From: Proteiniphilum sp. UBA5267
GTDB taxonomy: Bacteria > Bacteroidota > Bacteroidia > Bacteroidales > Dysgonomonadaceae
Length of the DNA stretch: 6,518 nt
NCBI GenBank assembly: GCA_002411515.1
Contig: DHTF01000088.1
Coordinates: forward strand, 1,288-7,805
Reading direction: 5' to 3'
Shown here one piece after another: positions 1 to 5,790 of this stretch. The stretch's first letter is position 1. Every line of letters begins with the position of its first letter. The notes under the pieces are model-generated. The model saw nothing but the letters and a program-made list of their open reading frames with translations. It made no database searches and had not been told where the DNA came from. A program made the translations under genes and the position numbers.

Positions 1-488
1 TGCAAAAGCACCAGAAAGGGGAAACCGAACTGTTTGAGTTGGAATCGAAACGCTTTACGCGGTTCGCGGAACAACAGGAAAGATTCATCTCCCCCGATGG
101 CTCTTATCCGGCAATGGGGCGCTCCATTGCTTATCGGTTTGGGGCTTTTCACCAACTCTCGCAGGCTTCTCTGTTAAATATGCTCCCGGCTTCCGTGAAG
201 AAAGCTCAGGTGCGTTGCGCATTGACTGCCGTGATAAAGAAACACATGAGCATGGATGGGAACTTTGATAAAAACGGCTGGTTGACTTTGGGCTTTTGCG
301 GACATCAACAGGAAGTTGCAGAAAGCTACATCTCCACTGGCAGCTTGTATCTCTGCACAACTGTTTTTCTTCCTTTGGGTTTGCCTGCAACGGACGCATT
401 CTGGCAAGATCCCTATACCGAATGGACAGGAAAACGTATCTGGAGCGGACAGACAGACGTGAAGCTCGACAAAGCCATCAAATCATGA
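1..488 (+). CDS. DUF2264 family protein, C-terminal part (5' end outside window)
   Basis: The frame is open from the first bases (codons starting at position 3) to a TGA at 486-488, so this is the C-terminal ~161 residues of a longer protein; the TTG at 39 is internal, not a real start. The translation carries a run of motifs I recognise from DUF2264 (Pfam PF10022): RFAEQQERFISPDGSYP, GRSIAYRFGAFHQLSQ, VRCALTAVIKK, NGWLTLGFCGHQ, ESYISTGSLYLCTTVFLPLG and the closing TEWTGKRIWSG. Family members are about 400 residues or more, are common in Bacteroidota, often lie near polysaccharide-use genes, and are thought to have an alpha-barrel fold like some glycoside hydrolases. I am not certain of any proven activity. 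No substrate can be inferred here because the upstream context is missing. The gene is convergent with the next one, 83 bases away, and no clear terminator separates them. Confidence 0.9.
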   Translation, partial: QKHQKGETELFELESKRFTRFAEQQERFISPDGSYPAMGRSIAYRFGAFHQLSQASLLNMLPASVKKAQVRCALTAVIKKHMSMDGNFDKNGWLTLGFCGHQQEVAESYISTGSLYLCTTVFLPLGLPATDAFWQDPYTEWTGKRIWSGQTDVKLDKAIKS

Positions 489-571
489 AAAAGAAGGTCA
501 AGACTGTCTCCAATTGATTGAAACGCAGGTGAAAGATTCGTGAAATATTTAAATTGAACGCGCAAGAATCT

Positions 572-964
572 TTATTTATTTAACCTTGCATGTAACGGCC
601 ACCCGGTTGACTGACATGCTTTCAATGCGTTATAGATTGCTTTCTGGCAAAGCACGGAGTCATGTCTTCCCTTGCATGTTTTTCCTTGCGGATCATTTTC
701 ATACAATCGGGTGAGAATGGGTATGGCCTTTTCTGAATGAATCTGACCCAATGTCCAGATGGCGACATGCGAACGGTCGAAAGGTGAGTTGGTGGTATCG
801 AGCAAATAAGCAATCAGGGCATCTTCCGCCTTACCGTCGTACTTTTCTTTTGCTACCTGGATGTTGCTTTTGACATCCACATCAATCCAAATATACATGG
901 CGACAGAACCTAGAAGCGCCAGTGTGAAAAGAATCCCAATGATAAGTAAAATTGTTTTTTTCAT
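572..964 (-). CDS. Small membrane-anchored HEAT-repeat protein, hypothetical
   Basis: 130 residues, ATG at 962-964 and TAA at 572-574. Residues 4-26 form one hydrophobic segment after MKK, with no lipobox, so it is probably a signal anchor with the rest outside the cytoplasmic membrane. Residues ~44-92 hold a HEAT/Armadillo-like helical pair; the clearest part is DRSHVAIWTLGQI followed by KAIPILTRLY. The tail has three cysteines (C97, C106, C117) in a GKTCKG...LCQKAI...KACQ arrangement, which could form a disulfide or bind metal. I do not know a function. Similar small HEAT proteins of this pattern occur in Bacteroidales as conserved hypotheticals, and HEAT repeats usually bind other proteins. 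It lies downstream of higBA on the same strand, but the 205-base gap and a separate candidate promoter suggest it is transcribed alone. The start is supported by the N-terminal hydrophobic segment; there is no purine-rich ribosome site. Confidence 0.8.
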   Translation of the reverse strand: MKKTILLIIGILFTLALLGSVAMYIWIDVDVKSNIQVAKEKYDGKAEDALIAYLLDTTNSPFDRSHVAIWTLGQIHSEKAIPILTRLYENDPQGKTCKGRHDSVLCQKAIYNALKACQSTGWPLHARLNK

Positions 965-1024
965 CGCTGTATGATTTTAATTTTTATGCAAAACACCGAT
1001 ACTTACGGCAATAGATTCACGCAA

Positions 1025-1059
1025 CGAATGTACAAAACATTTCAGTAATATATCACAAA
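1025..1059 (-). promoter_or_regulatory. Candidate promoter for the HEAT-repeat gene
   Basis: On the minus strand a TTTG (1056-1059) is followed after 23 bases by TACATTCG (1025-1032), one mismatch from the Bacteroidota -7 form TAnnTTTG. The spacing is longer than the usual 19-21, so this is a moderate match. It would give a leader of roughly 55 bases before the ATG at 964. Confidence 0.4.
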
Positions 1060-1100
1060 CCAGCTACATCTGGCTTCTTCCATCTGGCACTCAATCTTCA

Positions 1101-1124
1101 AACAGGTTTCCAGGTATTTACCAG
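1101..1124. repeat. Imperfect direct repeat, left copy (flanks higBA)
   Basis: The sequence reads AACAGGTTT, three bases (CCA), then GGTATTTACC, and continues AGC. The partner copy at 1925-1949 has the same two blocks in the same orientation with a four-base middle (GTAG). The two blocks give 19 matching bases at almost the same spacing, which is unlikely by chance in a window this size. GGTATTTACC is itself a short dyad (GGTA/TACC). This copy lies between higA and the HEAT gene promoter. Confidence 0.6.
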
Positions 1125-1169
1125 CAGCAGACAGCTAATAGCGTTCTATCGGTGTAGCTCACTCATTAT

Positions 1170-1535
1170 TTACACGCCAAGAATAATAGCCGGTTCAATA
1201 TTAAGCTGTTTACTTATATTGCGGGCAACCTCCAACGTTGGCTCGGTTTTACCAGTCAGATAGTTGCTGATGCGTGATTGGCTGAGGCCGAGCATTTCGG
1301 CAAGTTTCTCCTGCGTGAGATTCATTTCATACATCCGAAGCTTCATCACATCGGGCAACGACGGGGTGCCAATAGGGTAATGTTCATCTTCATATTCTTC
1401 GGCGAGTTCAACAAGCAGATCGAGCTCAATAATTCTCTTGTCGGTCATCGGTGTATCTTCTTCCACCTGCTCCATCAATTCTTCAATGCGTAACATGATG
1501 GCATCATATTTATCTTTGTCTTTTATTGTTGCCAT
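1170..1535 (-). CDS. higA: HigA-type antitoxin, XRE-family HTH (COG5499-like)
   Basis: 121 residues. The N-terminal half (1-~58) is acidic and helical (KYDAIMLRIEELMEQ, then LVELAEEYEDEHYPI), the part that in this family contacts or neutralises the toxin. The C-terminal half (~61-115) is a Cro/C1-type helix-turn-helix: TQEKLAEMLG (74-83) as helix 2 and SQSRISNYLTGK (85-96) as the recognition helix. The EDEHYPI stretch followed by the HTH is the COG5499 layout that pairs with HigB toxins of PF09907. The role is to block the toxin by direct binding and, with the toxin, to repress its own promoter. The ATG (1533-1535) lies two bases after the toxin's stop codon, so the two genes are translationally coupled. 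It is full length with no damaged motif. The symbol follows family usage and is not a proven orthology. Confidence 0.92.
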   Translation of the reverse strand: MATIKDKDKYDAIMLRIEELMEQVEEDTPMTDKRIIELDLLVELAEEYEDEHYPIGTPSLPDVMKLRMYEMNLTQEKLAEMLGLSQSRISNYLTGKTEPTLEVARNISKQLNIEPAIILGV

Positions 1536-1537
1536 AA

Positions 1538-1834
1538 TTATATCTTTTTGATGTCTTTAATTTTATCGTATTGGTTATGCGTTCCCACAAACCTGATCAG
1601 TACGGCCTTGGTTGTAAATTGAATGATTGCAACCAGCCGGTAATCATTCCCTTTAATATTGAATACATATCGTTTATTACCCACATTATCCACAGTGTTA
1701 AATGTTCCTTTTACATCACTGAAACATGTCCATTGCGCTTTTTTTACTACTCTATACCAATTTTCCAGAGATATCTTGGAATCAGGATATTGAGTGTAGA
1801 AGTCCAGCAGCACTTTTTTCGATATGATTCTCAT
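1538..1834 (-). CDS. higB: HigB-type toxin, RelE-superfamily mRNA interferase (PF09907-like)
   Basis: 98 residues, full length for HigB_toxin (PF09907, COG4680). Recognisable blocks are the N-terminal DFYTQYPDSK, then LENWYRVVKKAQW (23-35), VGNKRYVFNIKGNDYRLV (51-68) and the C-terminal RFVGTHNQYDKI (81-92). These match the family pattern of an arginine/asparagine-rich strand followed by the FVGTHxxYDxI signature. Family members cleave mRNA, usually on the ribosome, and stop growth when not held by the antitoxin. The toxin comes first in the operon, which is typical of higBA and the reverse of most type II systems. The start at 1832-1834 gives MRIISKK; another ATG a few bases upstream (1839-1841) is in a different frame. 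All family motifs are intact, so it is probably active, which is inference. Confidence 0.92.
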   Translation of the reverse strand: MRIISKKVLLDFYTQYPDSKISLENWYRVVKKAQWTCFSDVKGTFNTVDNVGNKRYVFNIKGNDYRLVAIIQFTTKAVLIRFVGTHNQYDKIKDIKKI

Positions 1835-1855
1835 ATTTCATCGCTGTTTGTAAGG

Positions 1856-1887
1856 CAAAGATATGAATAATATATTCAATAAATAAA
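1856..1887 (-). promoter_or_regulatory. Promoter of the higBA operon
   Basis: On the minus strand TATCTTTG (1856-1863) is a perfect match to the Bacteroidota -7 form TAnnTTTG. Twenty bases upstream lies TTTA (1884-1887), three of four to the -33 TTTG. Transcription would begin near 1849, leaving a leader of about 15 bases before the toxin ATG at 1834. Confidence 0.65.
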
Positions 1888-1911
1888 TATTCTATTCGAT
1901 AATTAAATATT
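1873..1911. repeat. Tandem imperfect direct repeat, possible HigA/HigBA operator
   Basis: Two 19-base copies, 1873-1891 (TATTCAATAAATAAATATT) and 1893-1911 (TATTCGATAATTAAATATT), agree at 17 of 19 positions with a period of 20 bases, about two helical turns. The first copy covers the -33 element of the higBA promoter. The left edge also contains a small dyad, GAATA-ATA-TATTC (1865-1877). Antitoxins of this family repress their own operon by binding such sites; use as an operator here is inference. Confidence 0.55.
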
Positions 1912-1924
1912 TTCGGTTTAGTTT

Positions 1925-1949
1925 AACAGGTTTGTAGGGTATTTACCGG
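1925..1949. repeat. Imperfect direct repeat, right copy (flanks higBA)
   Basis: Partner of the copy at 1101-1124: AACAGGTTT, four bases (GTAG), GGTATTTACC, then GGC. Same orientation, about 824 bases away, so the pair brackets the whole higBA operon and its promoter region. No recombinase gene is in the window. Confidence 0.6.
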
Positions 1950-2105
1950 CGCCACTTTTTTCCAAAGCTCCTATTTTTATGTTCAGAGCCGCATCTGATT
2001 TGATATGTTTTACGGAAGAAAAAATACAACTACTTTAAAAGTTGCCATTTTTTTTGTCTGTTTAAAAAGTTTTTCATTCTACTCAATTTCAAGCCAAAAC
2101 TTATC

Positions 2106-2139
2106 TCAAAGAAAAGTTCAAAGATAGTTCAAAGAAAAA
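2106..2139. repeat. Three tandem copies of an 11-12 base TCAAAGA unit
   Basis: TCAAAGAAAAGT (2106-2117), TCAAAGATAGT (2118-2128) and TCAAAGAAAAA (2129-2139) follow each other directly. The period of 11-12 bases is close to one helical turn. Read on the minus strand, the middle unit contains TATCTTTG (2119-2126), a perfect -7 form, but with no -33 partner. This could be a cluster of protein-binding sites or chance in AT-rich DNA. Confidence 0.4.
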
Positions 2140-2185
2140 AGGTTCTTAATAGCGCATTTTACTTAAAAAGGAGCTCGGTTCTAGC

Positions 2186-2224
2186 AAAAAAAAGCGGGCT
2201 GGCTCAAAATTGAACCAACCCGCT
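2186..2224 (-). terminator. Rho-independent terminator of tRNA-Pro
   Basis: Read on the minus strand, a 13-base arm (2212-2224, AGCGGGTTGGTTC) pairs along its whole length with 2193-2205 (GAGCCAGCCCGCT), with two G-T wobbles, around a six-base loop. An eight-base T-run (2186-2193) overlaps the base of the stem by one position. It lies 40 bases past the tRNA 3' end and faces the right way to end it. It should also keep tRNA transcription out of higBA. Confidence 0.9.
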
Positions 2225-2263
2225 TGAGCTGTTTTTACGTTTCTAATCAGCATTTTAACTCTG

Positions 2264-2338
2264 TCGGGGTACCAAGATTCGAACTTGGGACCCCCTGCTC
2301 CCAAAGCAGGTGCGCTAACCGGACTGCGCTACACCCCG
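2264..2338 (-). tRNA. tRNA-Pro, anticodon UGG
   Basis: A full 75-base cloverleaf can be folded on the minus strand. The acceptor stem is CGGGGTG with TACCCCG (one G-T) and the discriminator is A. The D-stem is GCGC/GCGC. The anticodon stem CCTGC/GCAGG is perfectly paired and holds a seven-base loop TTTGGGA. The T-arm is CCAAG-TTCGAAT-CTTGG. With U33 as the second loop base, the anticodon is TGG (2301-2303), with the G37 typical of proline tRNAs, so it reads CCA and by wobble other CCN codons. The 3' CCA is not encoded and must be added by the CCA-adding enzyme, which is common in Bacteroidota. Confidence 0.96.
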
Positions 2339-2369
2339 AATGTGGCGAATGAATTGTGATTCGCGGATG

Positions 2370-2399
2370 CAAAAGTAGCACTTTATTCTGAAAAACAAA
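2370..2399 (-). promoter_or_regulatory. Promoter of tRNA-Pro
   Basis: On the minus strand TTTG (2396-2399), 18 bases, then TACTTTTG (2370-2377), a perfect TAnnTTTG. It lies about 30 bases upstream of the mature tRNA 5' end, which leaves a short leader for RNase P to remove. Confidence 0.65.
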
Positions 2400-2449
2400 A
2401 AGGTTTTCTCTTTAAAATTGAATTTATGGTTATCTTCTTCCAATCGGCT

Positions 2450-2480
2450 TTTGTAATGGATTTCAAAATAACTATCTTTG
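2450..2480 (+). promoter_or_regulatory. Promoter of the cydDC operon
   Basis: TTTG (2450-2453), exactly 19 bases, then TATCTTTG (2473-2480): both boxes match the Bacteroidota sigma-ABfr promoter form perfectly. Transcription would start near 2487, leaving a leader of about 50 bases before the ATG at 2536. It is back to back with the tRNA-Pro promoter; the -33 boxes are about 50 bases apart. Confidence 0.75.
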
Positions 2481-2535
2481 TTCCGCATCACCCGCACCTC
2501 CAGGGGTCTTGGGAAATTAAAATCACAAGCAATCG

Positions 2536-4182
2536 ATGAGTCCAAAACAACAAAGTGCCTCCGGATGGCTCGGCAAGAGAATGGCAGTGGCGAGGGGCAC
2601 CTACGCCATGGCTTCGCTTTGCACCCTGCTCAGCGCAGCGAGCTTTGTGGCCTTCAGCTGGTACCTGTCGCAGTTCGCGGCCTTGTGGCTCAACAACGGA
2701 GCGCTACATCCCGAGATGCTATGGCTGGCATCGGCCTACCTCGCGGGGCGCTACCTTTTCGCCCACCTCGAGTCGCGATTCAACTACAAGGCTGGAAATG
2801 CCATTGTGGCCGGCATCAAGAAGGAGCTTTATCCGGTGCTGCTGCAGGAGAATCAGCTCGACTCCACTTCCGGCGCTCTCTATATGACCAAAATCAGCGA
2901 CGACCTGAAGCCTTACTTCGCTTTTTTTATTCCCTATTCGGTGGCGACGGCCGTGGTGAGCATTCTGCTGCTGGTGATCTGCTTCTTCCTGGAAAAGTGG
3001 GTGGCTGTCATCCTGATGGTCTCCCTGTTTGTGATTCCCGTGCAGATGGCCGTCATCGGCATCGGTGCCGAAGCCATACACAAGAAACATACCGGGTTGT
3101 TCCTGAAATACTCAGCGGTATTTTATAACCGGCTGAAGACGATCGCAGAGATCGTGAACCTCAACAACCTGCAACCTCAATACCGGTTCTTGTCGCGCAA
3201 GAGCGAGGAACTGAACCAGGCAACCACAAATGTGATGCGAGTGGCCATCCTCTCCTCGGCCGTACTGGAACTGTTTGTCACCATCGCCATCGCGGCCATC
3301 GCCATCTACTTGGGATTTAGTCTGATGGGGATTATGAATGGTCCCAACTACGGCAAGGGGTACGACTTTGGCACGGCCCTGTTTCTGCTCACCATCACAC
3401 CTTATTTCTTCTTTTACATCCGGAAGTTCGTGAGTGCATACCACGACCGGAACAAGGCGCTGGCTGCGGCCGATCTGCTGATGCCCCTGCTTACCCGCAC
3501 TGCGGAAACGCCACCGGCAGATATGGATGAGACATTCGACCACATCACCCTCAACGGACTTAATTTTGCTTATCCCGACTCACCGGTGAAGGTGCTTCAC
3601 AACATCCGCCAGCACTTTCCCCAAAAGGGACTGGTGCTGGTGAAAGGCATCTCGGGATCGGGAAAATCGACCCTCCTCAAAATATGTGCCGGCAGCCTCG
3701 CCGCACACGAAGGAACCGTGTCGGTCAACGGACGGGATAACACATGGTCGCGTCACTGGCTCAAAGCGAACACGGCCTACATGAATCAGTTTCCCTTCAT
3801 CTTCGATGGCACGCTGCGCTACAACCTCCTCCTCAAAAAGGAGACGACAGGAAAAGAATACTTTCCCAACTTCCTGCAGCCGATTGTTGCGAAAAAGGAG
3901 GAGGGATGGGAGACCCTCCTGAGCCACAACGGAAGGCAGCTTTCTGGCGGGGAGCGACAGCTGGTCACCCTCGCAAGGATGATGCTGCACCCGCGGCCGG
4001 TGGCCATTCTCGACGAGCCTACGGCTAACCTGGATGCAGGGACGACGGAGGTCATCCTGCAGGAGATTGTGAAGATGGCCGGGGAACGACTGGTGATTGT
4101 GGCTTCTCACGAGCCTCGGTTCGAAGCGGTGGTCCACAGGGTAATCAACTTAAACTGGGGGGAACAGATGGACTATGCGTAA
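2536..4182 (+). CDS. cydD: CydD-like subunit of a heterodimeric ABC exporter (fused membrane and ATPase domains)
   Basis: 548 residues. An N-terminal membrane domain (~20-300) has about six hydrophobic segments (roughly 22-50, 60-78, 128-152, 155-178, 236-266, 277-296). An ABC ATPase domain (~335-548) follows, with aromatic A-loop Y346, Walker A GISGSGKST (371-379), Q-loop Q418, signature LSGGERQ (469-475), Walker B VAILDEP with D493 and catalytic E494, an intact D-loop aspartate (ANLD) and H-loop H525. CydD rather than another exporter is indicated by VIPVQMAVIGIGAEA, FYNRLKTIAEI, SSAVLELFVTIAIAAIAIYLGFS and the TITPYFFFYIRKFVSAYHDR region. In E. coli CydDC exports glutathione and cysteine to the periplasm and is required for cytochrome bd; heme transport has also been proposed. 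The protein is about 40 residues shorter than E. coli CydD and ends soon after the H-loop. The ATG at 2536 suits the start of the first membrane segment. The next gene overlaps its end by 8 bases. Confidence 0.87.
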   Translation: MSPKQQSASGWLGKRMAVARGTYAMASLCTLLSAASFVAFSWYLSQFAALWLNNGALHPEMLWLASAYLAGRYLFAHLESRFNYKAGNAIVAGIKKELYPVLLQENQLDSTSGALYMTKISDDLKPYFAFFIPYSVATAVVSILLLVICFFLEKWVAVILMVSLFVIPVQMAVIGIGAEAIHKKHTGLFLKYSAVFYNRLKTIAEIVNLNNLQPQYRFLSRKSEELNQATTNVMRVAILSSAVLELFVTIAIAAIAIYLGFSLMGIMNGPNYGKGYDFGTALFLLTITPYFFFYIRKFVSAYHDRNKALAAADLLMPLLTRTAETPPADMDETFDHITLNGLNFAYPDSPVKVLHNIRQHFPQKGLVLVKGISGSGKSTLLKICAGSLAAHEGTVSVNGRDNTWSRHWLKANTAYMNQFPFIFDGTLRYNLLLKKETTGKEYFPNFLQPIVAKKEEGWETLLSHNGRQLSGGERQLVTLARMMLHPRPVAILDEPTANLDAGTTEVILQEIVKMAGERLVIVASHEPRFEAVVHRVINLNWGEQMDYA

Positions 4183-5773
4183 GTTTATGATGACATATGT
4201 GCTGCGTCCCTTCAGGGGAAGATGGCGGAAAGGTTTTCTCCTGCTGGCGCTCTGGACAGTGGCTTTCGTGGCGATGCCTGCCCTCTCGGGCTGGTTCCTG
4301 GCCATCTGTAGCGTGGTATTTATTACGGCAAATACGGCTTTTGCCTACCTCATCCCCTCCTCCATCATCAGGTTGCTGTCGCTGCTGCGTACCGCCACCC
4401 GCTATTTTGAGCGGCTGGAGAACCACAAGACCACCCTGAGCGTGCAGCAAAACCTGCAGCTAAAGATATTTTCGGCGGTCGCCCGGCTGCCCTATTTCCG
4501 CAAGCAGGTGAGCAACAACTCGTCGCTCCTGGAAAACAGTACCCATGGCACCGACCAAATACTGAACCACATCCTGTTGTGGCTGCTGCCTTTTGCAGCG
4601 CTGATGCTCACCATTGCCCTCTATGCCCTTTTCGTGGCATTCTTCTCGGATGTGATCGCGCTCGAGTTCCTGATCTCGTCGGCCATCCTGTTGTTTCTGG
4701 TGCCCCAGCTGACCTTCCACAGGAACAAGCTGCTGCACGGGCAACTGAAAGCAGCGCGCGAGGAAACTCACCAGATACTCATGGAGGGATTCCGGGGGAG
4801 AATAGAGATTGCAAAATACAACCTGGAGGAGAAAGCCATTGCCAGCCACGAACAGATGCGGCTGCAGCTCGAGCGACTGGAAAAAAAGATCCAGTTCAAC
4901 TCTTTCTACCTGCAGCTCATTGCCGGCCTCGGGTTCAGCTACATCGCCACCTTCCTCCTCTGGCACTCGGGCCAACAGGGAATGGATGCGCCCCTCGCCA
5001 TCGGCATCTTCTTTGGCATCATGGCCCAGGCAGAACTGGCCGAAATGCTCTTCTCGGGAAAATCGGAAAAGAGCGCAGTGGAACAGCAGATACGGGATAT
5101 AAAATCGATTATCGAGGAAGGTACAACACCACAGGAGCCTGTCGCCGTCGCCACACCGCTTGAGAAGCTACAGATTACAAACATGGAAGCTGGGATACCC
5201 GACACCCCCATACGGGTGGGGCCGTTGTCGCTGGAAATCGCGCGGGGCGAATGGGTAGCCCTCTACGGAGAGACGGGCAAGGGCAAGACCACCCTGCTGA
5301 ACAGCCTCTTCTATCCGGAGTACCGGATGACAGGGATACTGACATGGAATGGAACGGATGAATTACACCACCTCCCGGTACCGGAAGCCATCTACGTGAC
5401 CCAGAAGGCTTACCTGCTGACCGGGACACTGCGGGAGAACTTCGAGGGGTATGCCGACGAGGAGATAGACAGGGTGCTGGAGACGGTGGACCTGGCTTCG
5501 TGGCGTGCCTCCCTGCCAAAGGGACTGGGGAGCTGGTTGGGTGAGAACGGCGAGACACTGAGCGGGGGGCAGCGGAAGAAGCTGTTGCTGGCGCAGGCAC
5601 TCCTCAAGAAGCCGCAACTGCTGGTGGTGGATGAGCCTACAGCGGGCATCAGCGCGGAAAACGCCATCGCCATCTTCCAAAACATTCAGGCACAACATCC
5701 CGACATCGCCATCCTGATGGCCACACACCTGAAAGAGTTTGAGCAGGTGGCCGATAAAGTGGTGAAGATATGA
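4175..5773 (+). CDS. cydC: CydC-like subunit of a heterodimeric ABC exporter (fused membrane and ATPase domains)
   Basis: 532 residues. The membrane domain (~18-295) has the CydC hallmarks LSGWFL (37-42) and RTATRYFERLENH (72-84); the latter matches the E. coli CydC stretch RTAGRYFERLVSH, including R80 and H84. The ATPase domain (~330-532) has Walker A GETGKGKTT (365-373), Q-loop Q410, signature LSGGQRK (462-468), Walker B LLVVDEP with D486 and E487, and H-loop H518. Odd points: the A-loop aromatic residue is not visible (MEAGIPDTPI where FxYP is expected), the D-loop reads TAGIS instead of a form ending in aspartate, and the protein stops 14 residues after the H-loop, about 40 residues shorter than E. 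coli CydC. The ATG at 4175 lies inside the last codons of cydD (overlap ATGCGTAA), with a G-rich run at 4157-4163 as a plausible ribosome site; ATGs five and six codons later are alternatives. Overlap and shared family indicate translational coupling into one heterodimer. Confidence 0.87.
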   Translation: MRKFMMTYVLRPFRGRWRKGFLLLALWTVAFVAMPALSGWFLAICSVVFITANTAFAYLIPSSIIRLLSLLRTATRYFERLENHKTTLSVQQNLQLKIFSAVARLPYFRKQVSNNSSLLENSTHGTDQILNHILLWLLPFAALMLTIALYALFVAFFSDVIALEFLISSAILLFLVPQLTFHRNKLLHGQLKAAREETHQILMEGFRGRIEIAKYNLEEKAIASHEQMRLQLERLEKKIQFNSFYLQLIAGLGFSYIATFLLWHSGQQGMDAPLAIGIFFGIMAQAELAEMLFSGKSEKSAVEQQIRDIKSIIEEGTTPQEPVAVATPLEKLQITNMEAGIPDTPIRVGPLSLEIARGEWVALYGETGKGKTTLLNSLFYPEYRMTGILTWNGTDELHHLPVPEAIYVTQKAYLLTGTLRENFEGYADEEIDRVLETVDLASWRASLPKGLGSWLGENGETLSGGQRKKLLLAQALLKKPQLLVVDEPTAGISAENAIAIFQNIQAQHPDIAILMATHLKEFEQVADKVVKI

Positions 5774-5790
5774 AGCATTTCACACGATAA

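Larger units (their letters stand above)
1835..2263. other. Non-coding AT-rich intergenic region between higBA and tRNA-Pro
   Basis: This ~430-base stretch has no convincing gene on either strand. From left to right it holds the higBA promoter and tandem repeat (1856-1911), the right copy of the flanking direct repeat (1925-1949), several A- and T-runs, a triple short repeat (2106-2139), and the terminator of tRNA-Pro (2186-2224). The middle (about 1950-2100) shows nothing I can name apart from a weak inverted repeat (CAACT 2027-2031 / AGTTG 2040-2044) followed by a T-run, with no gene upstream for it to end. Confidence 0.7.

Noticed and set aside
532..573. Hairpin terminator between the DUF2264 and HEAT genes
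   Set aside because: The inverted repeat AAAGATTC/GAATCTTT is only 8 bp, AT-rich, with a 26-base loop, and overlaps the stop of the convergent gene; too weak to call.
1067..1088. Direct repeat CATCTGGC separated by six bases
   Set aside because: Only 8 bases, no third copy, and no link to a promoter or gene edge.
1151..1161. GGTGTAGCTCA looking like a tRNA 5' fragment (possible att remnant)
   Set aside because: Only 11 bases match a general tRNA D-arm pattern and no cloverleaf or 3' part follows; probably chance.
1151..1175. Hairpin at the end of higA (GTGTA/TACAC) as terminator
   Set aside because: Five-base stem with a 15-base loop and no T-run on the minus strand.
1839..1847. CATCGCTGT shared just before the HEAT gene and higB starts
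   Set aside because: Nine bases only; in one case it includes the start codon and in the other it is out of frame with it, so a shared control element is not supported.
1571..1870. 99-codon + strand open frame over higB
   Set aside because: Entirely antisense to a clear HigB toxin, with no family features of its own.
2027..2055. Terminator-like CAACT/AGTTG hairpin followed by eight T
   Set aside because: Only a 5 bp stem, with no + strand gene upstream for it to end.
2294..2310. Reading the tRNA anticodon as GGG
   Set aside because: That needs the loop shifted by one base. The perfect CCTGC/GCAGG stem fixes the loop as TTTGGGA, so positions 34-36 are TGG.
2478..5728. Long open frames antisense to, or frame-shifted within, cydD and cydC
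   Set aside because: Their translations are low-complexity, rich in Arg/Pro/Gln/Gly/His, and lack recognisable domains; they result from the GC-rich codon use of the two transporter genes.
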